From NCBI GenBank assembly GCA_905142475.1, contig LR990730.1, forward strand, positions 496,001 through 560,000: a DNA stretch of 64,000 nt, written 5' to 3'. The translations under genes were made by a program, and so were the position numbers. The stretch's first letter is position 1. Every line of letters starts with the position of its first letter. Below the pieces are notes generated by a model. That model was given only the letters and a program-made list of their open reading frames with translations. It did not search any database and was not told the origin of the DNA. Below, piece by piece: positions 57,271-64,000 of this stretch. The DNA is from Xanthomonas hydrangeae. GTDB lineage: Bacteria > Pseudomonadota > Gammaproteobacteria > Xanthomonadales > Xanthomonadaceae.

Positions 57271-59379
57271 TCAGGAGCGGTCTGCGACAGGCGTTTCCTT
57301 GACCAGTGCCAGATCGTCCACACTGACGTCTTCGGTGTAATCCAGCCAGGCACGGATTTCCAGGTCCTCCACCGCATGTTCCAGGCCTACCGGCATGCGG
57401 ATGCGTCCCGCCGCATCGGGGACCACCCATTGCTGGGCCAGCACCACCTTGCGCTCGGACGATACCGCTTCCACCCAGAACGCACGCGTGGGCCGGCGTT
57501 TAGCGTACAGCTCCAGCATGTAGCGGCCGGCCTCGGTCTTGCGCGCAGTCTGGGTGAGCATGATCGGCTGACGCACGCGTGGGCGCGGGCCTTGCTGGCC
57601 GGCATCCAATGGCGCATCGACGGCGATGCCACGGGTCAGGTCGGGGTCGCGATACAGCTTCATGCTCTGCTGGCGATCGACCACCAGCGCGCACCAGTCG
57701 CCGTCGGCCGAGCCGTCTTCGAATGCCGTGCAGCGGTCCACATATGCCAGCGTGCCTTCGGTATGGGCGCGATCGAACTGGCGCGAAGTGTTTTCCAGAT
57801 ACACCGTTTTCAGATTGGTGTCCTCGTCGTACTCCAGCAGCACCGGTGGGCGCACCTGTTGCACGCCCACCACCACGTCGCCGTTGCCGTTGATGCGCAG
57901 CATGCGTGTGCTGCGCCCGGTCCATAGCGTGCGTGCGTAGGCCAGATAACGCGGGTAGTCCTTGCCGCTGTCGCGACTGGCCGCGACGCTGGCGCTGGGG
58001 GCCGCATCACTGGCCAGCAGTGAACGACCGAAGCCCAGCGTGCGCATGCCCGGTTCCAGCAACTGCAGCAGCGTCGCCCCCGAATCCAGCGTGCTGCCGG
58101 CGCGCGTGACCACTTGCTGCGGGGCGATGTCCTTGCCCAGGAACAGCAGCAGGTTTTCGCGCTTCTGCTTGGCGAGCACGTCGCTGAGATCGTTGGGCAT
58201 CGCCAGGTGATCGGAGGCGATCACGATGATGGTGTTCTTGCCGTAGCGGCTGTTGCGAATGCGCGCGACCAGCTCGCCGATCAGCCGATCGCTGCACTTG
58301 ATCGCATGCAACAAACCGATGTCGCCCAGCGCGCTGTCGTAGTGCTGGCCCTTGCATGCCAGTGGCAAGTGGCCGGCAGGATGGTGGGTGTCCATGGTCA
58401 GCGTGGTGAGCATGAACGGCTGGCCGGCGCGCGACAGCGTCTGGAAGCTGTCCCAGGCATCGTCCAGCAGCACATCGTCGTGCACGCCCCAGGCGGAAAA
58501 ATGTTTTGGTGCCACGCCCTTGTCGCGGAAGTAGCCGACGTCGTGCACCACATCGAAGCCATGGCTGGACAAAAAACTGCCCTTGCCGGCAAAGCTGGCA
58601 TCGGCACCACCGACGTAATGATTGCGGTAGCCCTGATCCTTGAGATAGTCGCCCAGACAGCGCGCCTCCGGCAGGAACAGGCCCATGCGGTCCATGCTGT
58701 TTTCATCGCCCGGCGCGGTGGTCAGCGGCACGCCGCACATCGAGGCGACCATGCCGGCAATGGTCCAGCCGCTGCCTTCGGTGGAAGCGAGGTTGCGCAC
58801 GTCCACGGCTTCGGTGGCCAGCGCGCGCAGGTTCGGCATCAGCCCGGGGAAGACGTCTTCGTCGAAGTAGGTGCGTTCCAGACTTTCGCCGTAGATCCAC
58901 ACGATGTTCTTGCGCTTCTGCAAGGGCTGCTGCGGCACCAGGTATTCCGGTACCACCGTGGCGTAATCCACCGGGCGCAACTGGTAGTACAGGCGCTTGC
59001 CGTCGCGATACAACGGGCTGACCGCGATGCTGACCAGCAACATCACCACGAAGGCGCCAAACACCGCGCCGCCACCGCGCGGGCGACGGAAACGCTGCAC
59101 CTTGAGCAGCACCAGCGGGCTGAGCGACAGCAGCACCATGCCGATGAACACGGCGATATAGCCGGAAAAATCGCTGACGCCGGCGCCATCCATGTCGGCG
59201 CGCAGGTGGTACAGCGTTGCCGCATTGATGCCATCGCCACTGAGCCGGTCGACCAGACCCCAGGCGCTAAGCAGCAGCAACAGCAACGACAGCAGGCCAG
59301 CCTTCAACCACGCCACGCGCGGCGAGGCGACCAACAACCAAAGCAACAGCAACAACGAGAACAACAACATCCAATGCAT
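57271..59379 (-). CDS. OpgB/MdoB-like phosphoglycerol transferase (sulfatase-fold)
   Basis: Membrane protein of 702 residues with three or four N-terminal helices (MLLFSLLLLLWLLVA; LLSLLLLLLSAWGLV; IAVFIGMVLLSLSPLVLL; VVMLLVSIAV) followed by a periplasmic alkaline-phosphatase-superfamily domain. Visible motifs: VWIYGESLERTYFDE, TEGSGWTIAGMVASMCGVPL with the candidate nucleophile threonine, and IVIASDHLAMPND. This is the pattern of OpgB, which moves phosphoglycerol from phosphatidylglycerol to periplasmic glucans. The C-terminal extra domain fits the longer OpgB proteins. ATG 59379 was chosen before the first helix. Confidence 0.85.
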   Translation of the reverse strand: MHWMLLFSLLLLLWLLVASPRVAWLKAGLLSLLLLLLSAWGLVDRLSGDGINAATLYHLRADMDGAGVSDFSGYIAVFIGMVLLSLSPLVLLKVQRFRRPRGGGAVFGAFVVMLLVSIAVSPLYRDGKRLYYQLRPVDYATVVPEYLVPQQPLQKRKNIVWIYGESLERTYFDEDVFPGLMPNLRALATEAVDVRNLASTEGSGWTIAGMVASMCGVPLTTAPGDENSMDRMGLFLPEARCLGDYLKDQGYRNHYVGGADASFAGKGSFLSSHGFDVVHDVGYFRDKGVAPKHFSAWGVHDDVLLDDAWDSFQTLSRAGQPFMLTTLTMDTHHPAGHLPLACKGQHYDSALGDIGLLHAIKCSDRLIGELVARIRNSRYGKNTIIVIASDHLAMPNDLSDVLAKQKRENLLLFLGKDIAPQQVVTRAGSTLDSGATLLQLLEPGMRTLGFGRSLLASDAAPSASVAASRDSGKDYPRYLAYARTLWTGRSTRMLRINGNGDVVVGVQQVRPPVLLEYDEDTNLKTVYLENTSRQFDRAHTEGTLAYVDRCTAFEDGSADGDWCALVVDRQQSMKLYRDPDLTRGIAVDAPLDAGQQGPRPRVRQPIMLTQTARKTEAGRYMLELYAKRRPTRAFWVEAVSSERKVVLAQQWVVPDAAGRIRMPVGLEHAVEDLEIRAWLDYTEDVSVDDLALVKETPVADRS

Positions 59380-59463
59380 GCGGCAGCGTCCGTGGGGGGA
59401 ATGATGCGAGCGCGTACCGGACGCCTTGCTCGCCTGTCCTGTGCGCCACCTGCAATGTGACAC

Positions 59464-59758
59464 CCGGATGACGGACTATGCCGCGCTGAAGCTGACTGAA
59501 ATGTTTGTTGCGTCAAGCCATGGCCGCAGCGCGGGATTGCACGCGCTGACGATCGCCTGATCGCGGTGGCGCTCGCTAGAGATCCGCAGTATCTGCATTA
59601 CGCAGTTGGCGCTTCTCGCATATCAGCGACGTCGCAATGACCCCGCACCGCCGGTTCTCCTTTGACAGCTCGACGTGGCTGTCTTGGTACGCGACGCCGC
59701 GTGAAGCCATGTCGCGCCCGGGTGCGCTCCTACGCGGAGGTGTGGCCTGTATGCAGTG
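59464..59758. other. intergenic stretch with a repeat half-copy
   Basis: No gene is seen. Positions 59712-59733 are identical to the right arm (16063-16084) of a GTAGGAGCGC element, but no left arm is present here. Confidence 0.6.
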
Positions 59759-61483
59759 CTATCGGTGCCCGCGTTCCTCGCGTGCACGCACGCGGCGGTC
59801 GAAGAACAACGCGCTAAGCACGATACCCAGACCCAGGAAGACGCCGAGCAGGAACAGCACCATCGCAATCGCCGGATATCCCCACAGTTTCAGCCCGGTT
59901 TCGATGCGCATCATCTGCGCCGAGGCCATGATCAGCGCCGCCGTCACGATGCCGGCCGCCACCCGGTTGGCGATCTTCTGCAGGCTTTCCATCAGATGCG
60001 ATTCTTCCAGCCCGGTGACGCGCATCTGCAGGCGGTTTTCCGCAGCCAGCGAGAGAATCTCGGACATGCGCCGCGGCCCTTCGCGCACCAGATGCTGAAG
60101 CTCCATCGCCTCGCTGGCCAGGTTGGCGGCGGACAGGGATTTTTTCAGGCGCGCACGCATCACGTGCTGCAGATGGCGCTCGACGATGCGGCGCGTATCC
60201 AGGTTGGGCGACAATGCGCGGCACACGCCTTCCAGATTCAATAGCGTCTTGCCGAGCAGGCTCAACTCCGGCGGCGTGCGCAGGCCGTTGGCGGTGGCGA
60301 TGCGCACCAGATCCAGCACCACGCGGCCTTCGGAGGTGGTGTCGTGGGCGGCGTAGCGCGCGATCATCTGCCCGGTCTCGCGCTGGTAGCGGTCTTCGTC
60401 GTAATCCTCCAGCCGCGTGCTGAGCGCGATGGTCTCTTCGGCGACTTCTTCGCCACGTCCATCGACGGCGGCGAACAGCAGCTTGAGCAATCGTTCGCGC
60501 AGGCGCGGCGGTACATGCGCGACCATGCCCAGGTCGAAGATCGCCAGGCGCCCGTCCTGCAGCACGCGCAGGTTGCCCGGATGCGGGTCGGCATGGATCT
60601 CGCCATGCACGAACATCTGGTCCAGATAGCCCTTGACCAGCTCCGCCGCCAGGTTGTCCATCGGCTGCTCGGTGCGGCGCAGGCCGGAGATCTTGTCCAC
60701 GCGCACGCCTTCGGCCAGCTGCATGGTGAGCACCTTGCGGCTGCTCAGGTCCCAGATCGGTTGCGGGATCCACAGCATCGGAAACGGCTTGAGGTGCTTG
60801 CCGAAGCGCACCAGCGTTTCGGCTTCGTCCTCGTAATTGAGTTCGGCGCGCAGGGTCTTGCCGAATTCGCCCAGCCAGTCGGCAAAGCGCACGCGCCGGC
60901 CGATACCGGTCAGCCGGTCGGCGGCGGTGGCAAAGCTCTTGAGCACGTCCAGGTCCGAGCGCACCTGTGCGGCGACTTCGGGCTTTTGCACCTTGATCGC
61001 CACCGGGGTGCCGTCGCGCAAGGCGGCGCGGTGCACCTGCGCCAGCGAGGCGCAGCCCAGCGGCACCGGATCGAAAAACGAGAACGCCTTGTTGACCGAC
61101 ACGCCAAGTTCCTCTTCGATGATCTGGCGGATGCGCTCCACCGGCACCGAATTGGTGTTTTCCTGCATGCGCTCCAGCGCGGTGGCGAATTCCGGCGGCA
61201 CGATATCCGGGCGCGTGGACAGCATCTGGCCGAGTTTGACGAAGGTGGGGCCCAATGCCTCCAGGTCGGAGACGAATTGGTCCGGGGTGCCTTCGGCAGG
61301 CACTTCGTACTCGTTGATCGCCGCCGGATCCAGGTTCATGCCGGCGAACACGCCCGAGCCGCGATAGCGCAGCAACAGGCGCAGGATCTGGGTACGCCGG
61401 CTCATGCCGCCCACCACGGCGTTATCGGCCGGAATCGCGGCCTGGGCCGGCGTGCGGGAAGGATCGTTCGGACTCAAGGCCAT
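59759..61483 (-). CDS. UbiB/AarF/ABC1 family kinase-like protein
   Basis: Atypical kinase of the UbiB/ADCK group, 574 residues. The KxGQ motif is in FVKLGQMLSTRPDIVP (about 90-105), the Ala-rich nucleotide loop lies in GCASLAQVHRA, the lysine in VAIKVQKPE, and the catalytic region is VHGEIHADPHPGNL with IFDLGMV. Two C-terminal membrane helices (IVTAALIMASAQMM; AIAMVLFLLGVFLGLGIVL) are typical. Family members support ubiquinone synthesis. The frame is open far upstream, but the protein starts at ATG 61483, 129 bp from the divergent DUF808 gene. Confidence 0.9.
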   Translation of the reverse strand: MALSPNDPSRTPAQAAIPADNAVVGGMSRRTQILRLLLRYRGSGVFAGMNLDPAAINEYEVPAEGTPDQFVSDLEALGPTFVKLGQMLSTRPDIVPPEFATALERMQENTNSVPVERIRQIIEEELGVSVNKAFSFFDPVPLGCASLAQVHRAALRDGTPVAIKVQKPEVAAQVRSDLDVLKSFATAADRLTGIGRRVRFADWLGEFGKTLRAELNYEDEAETLVRFGKHLKPFPMLWIPQPIWDLSSRKVLTMQLAEGVRVDKISGLRRTEQPMDNLAAELVKGYLDQMFVHGEIHADPHPGNLRVLQDGRLAIFDLGMVAHVPPRLRERLLKLLFAAVDGRGEEVAEETIALSTRLEDYDEDRYQRETGQMIARYAAHDTTSEGRVVLDLVRIATANGLRTPPELSLLGKTLLNLEGVCRALSPNLDTRRIVERHLQHVMRARLKKSLSAANLASEAMELQHLVREGPRRMSEILSLAAENRLQMRVTGLEESHLMESLQKIANRVAAGIVTAALIMASAQMMRIETGLKLWGYPAIAMVLFLLGVFLGLGIVLSALFFDRRVRAREERGHR

Positions 61484-61612
61484 CTCCGGCACTCGTGCAA
61501 TCGCTGAGTGTGGCCAGCCCTGGGTGGTGACGTGGTGAATCCGACGCAAGCCATCACCCCATGCGGGCGCTGGATCGGCGAGAATCCAGCGCCACCCACG
61601 AAGGACCCCCGC

Positions 61613-62554
<942 letters not shown>

Positions 62555-62571
62555 AGGCCGAGACGTGCCAC

Positions 62572-62608
62572 CTTGAATTGCACGTCTTTGGCAAGCGTGC
62601 ATTTCAAG
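62572..62608 (+). terminator. hairpin after the DUF808 gene
   Basis: CTTGAATTGCACG (62572-62584) pairs with CGTGCATTTCAAG (62596-62608) at 12 of 13 positions. It begins 18 bp after the stop. There is no T-run, so the terminator role is tentative. Confidence 0.45.
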
Positions 62609-62630
62609 GGTTAAGAACGTGTGTTAATCC

Positions 62631-62660
62631 TTGACAAACGTCACAATCTGCTTGGATGAT
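62631..62660 (+). promoter_or_regulatory. sigma-70-like promoter before the RHS-type gene
   Basis: A perfect TTGACA (62631-62636) with GATGAT (62655-62660) 18 bp further on lies 33 bp before the ATG at 62693. The -10 match is moderate. Confidence 0.5.
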
Positions 62661-62692
62661 CGCAAAATCAAGGACGCCTCAAGAGGCATGCA

Positions 62693-64000
62693 ATGAGCAT
62701 CTGCCGTGCAGGGATTGCGCTGGTCGTAGGACTATTCTTTTGTGGCTTGGCAAGCGCTCAATCCAATGTCAAAGCGCCTTGGGAAGAGTACGACAAACTA
62801 ATTCACAACCGACAGGCATTGACGGCGTTGGGGCCAACGCTATTTGGTGATCAGGTTGACCTTTACAGCGGTACGTTGAGTTTTTCGAATGTCGATGTGG
62901 ATGTGCCAGGCAACTCGCTGGCTATCAGCATAGGTCGCAGCCTGACGGTTACCAACCGGCAGGGGTACATTCTCACAGATCTCTCCTTCGCCGATTGGGA
63001 CCTCGAGGTACCGCGCCTGTCCGGCGTGTTTGCTAGTACAACCGGTTGGGCAAGTGCGTGTACTCACAACGGTAACGGCCAGCCTCCTACCGCTTCATCG
63101 GCAAAAGGGGCGGTGTTCCAGGCGAGTGAGTATTGGCATGGCAATCAACTCATCATCCCTGGCCGCGGGCGCCAAGACATGCTTGTCGCCAACAACGCCA
63201 ATTTGCCCAAGCCGACGAGCGGAGGTCCTTACACCTGGGTCACTCCCGATTTCACCTATTTTTCCTGCATTCCCAAGCAGAAGAATGCATCTGGCGAAGG
63301 GTTTTTGGCGATCAGTCCGGACGGTGTGAGGTACTGGTTCGACTGGCAGGCCCAGTACATGGAGCCTACGCTCCAGCGTCCCACGAGCGGTGGTACCAGC
63401 GATCTGGGTCGGCGCCAGGCCGTTCTCTACGCGACCCGTGTCGAAGACCGTTTCGGGAATTGGGTTACTTACAGCTACAGCAATGCCGCAAATGCACCCG
63501 CACGACTCAATGCCATTTCCAGTAGCGATGGTCGATCCGTTGCGCTGACCTACAATCAGCGTGGACATATCTCTCGCGTCACCAGCGGGACGCAGACATG
63601 GATTTACAGCTACACCTATCCTTCAGCCCAAGTTGGCTATCTGACTGCAATCGATCTGCCCGATGGCAGTCGCTGGTCGTTTGACCTGGCTGCATTGGGA
63701 GCGGCGGCAATCGTCTACGAGCAAGCGGTGTCTCCAGAGGACACTGTCCGTACGTGCGGTTACCCTGGTTTCATCGTCAGTCCTCCAGATGCAAGGGGGG
63801 CGATCACTCATCCCTCCGGCGCAGTAGGCGAGTTCACGGTCTCTGTGATCGGTCGGGGGCGTTCGAATGTTCCGCGTGTCTGCAACAACTACACCAGCCC
63901 GAACAATAATCCCAACGACGACGTTGCGCGCTACGCGATGACCTATGACAGTTTCGCGCTTACCCGAAAGCGCCTGTCCGGCCCTGGTATCGATCCGGCG
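62693..64000 (+). CDS. RHS-repeat family protein, 3' end beyond window
   Basis: The frame is open from ATG 62693 to the window end (436 codons seen). A signal peptide (IALVVGLFFCGLASAQ) is followed by the opening found in secreted Xanthomonas RHS/YD proteins: GDQVDLYSGTLSFSNVDVDVPG, then LAISIGRSLTV. Later RVEDRFGNWVTYSYSN and SSDGRSVALTYNQRGHISRVTSG are YD-like strands, and GYPGFIVSPPDARGAITHPSG is present. No toxin tip is visible because the gene continues. It is a second RHS-type locus about 24 kb from the first. Confidence 0.85.
   Translation, partial: MSICRAGIALVVGLFFCGLASAQSNVKAPWEEYDKLIHNRQALTALGPTLFGDQVDLYSGTLSFSNVDVDVPGNSLAISIGRSLTVTNRQGYILTDLSFADWDLEVPRLSGVFASTTGWASACTHNGNGQPPTASSAKGAVFQASEYWHGNQLIIPGRGRQDMLVANNANLPKPTSGGPYTWVTPDFTYFSCIPKQKNASGEGFLAISPDGVRYWFDWQAQYMEPTLQRPTSGGTSDLGRRQAVLYATRVEDRFGNWVTYSYSNAANAPARLNAISSSDGRSVALTYNQRGHISRVTSGTQTWIYSYTYPSAQVGYLTAIDLPDGSRWSFDLAALGAAAIVYEQAVSPEDTVRTCGYPGFIVSPPDARGAITHPSGAVGEFTVSVIGRGRSNVPRVCNNYTSPNNNPNDDVARYAMTYDSFALTRKRLSGPGIDPA

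Overview
The window looks like a piece of a Xanthomonas (Xanthomonadaceae) chromosome. The backbone is GC-rich. It carries the protocatechuate pca operon in the order pcaF-H-G-B-D-C, a biotin operon bioB-F-H-(SDR)-C divergent from comF, and mnmG, ubiA, an lpxO-like gene, a ubiB-like gene, an opgB-like gene, and the hairpin-type intergenic repeats common in this genus. I infer the genus from gene content and layout, not from a database search.

Left part, 1-25.3 kb, is mostly core. The protocatechuate branch of the beta-ketoadipate pathway (1-5271) is followed by a secreted alpha/beta hydrolase and an IclR regulator of the PcaR/PcaU type. Next come a RIO1-type kinase, an HSL-type esterase, a DUF2490 protein, mnmG, a structured intergenic region with a perfect CRP/Clp-type box, a small lipoprotein, a PLP-dependent dehydratase, a YdcF protein, a SnoaL-like protein, lpxO, the biotin genes, comF and ubiA.

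Middle part, 25.3-50.1 kb, is accessory. It starts at tRNA-Arg(CCG) followed by a P4-type integrase gene broken by one in-frame TAA. Behind it lie a lipoprotein, a di-heme cytochrome c peroxidase-like lipoprotein, a giant secreted protein with six repeats of about 211-217 residues, and an RHS protein with a PD-(D/E)XK-like tip overlapping a DUF4304-like immunity gene. Then follows an AT-rich set of toxin/immunity pieces: an 83-bp relic of a bacteriocin/immunity junction, an orphan URI-like toxin tip with a putative immunity gene, a TolB-like remnant, and a colicin M-like bacteriocin gene cleanly interrupted by a 1234-bp IS3-family element and followed by a Cmi-like lipoprotein gene. A sedolisin-like peptidase that has lost its N-terminus, an IS remnant, an SDR, and a LysR/oxidoreductase/glutathione-transferase cluster (the transferase also broken by one stop codon) complete it. 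I found no second attachment site, so the right edge is not defined.

Right part, 50.1-64 kb, returns to core-like genes: an orphan YagR/PaoC-type molybdenum subunit, an HPF-like protein, a DUF3772/MscS channel, a 1.1-kb repeat field with long hairpin elements and five 77-bp tandem copies, an OpgB-like transferase, a UbiB/AarF-like kinase, a DUF808 membrane protein, and the start of a second RHS-type gene that runs off the window.

The strongest discovery candidates are the colicin M-like/Cmi-like cassette with its decayed second copy, the giant repeat protein paired with the RHS toxin, the Clp-box plus terminator region beside mnmG that may encode a small RNA, and the structured repeat family.
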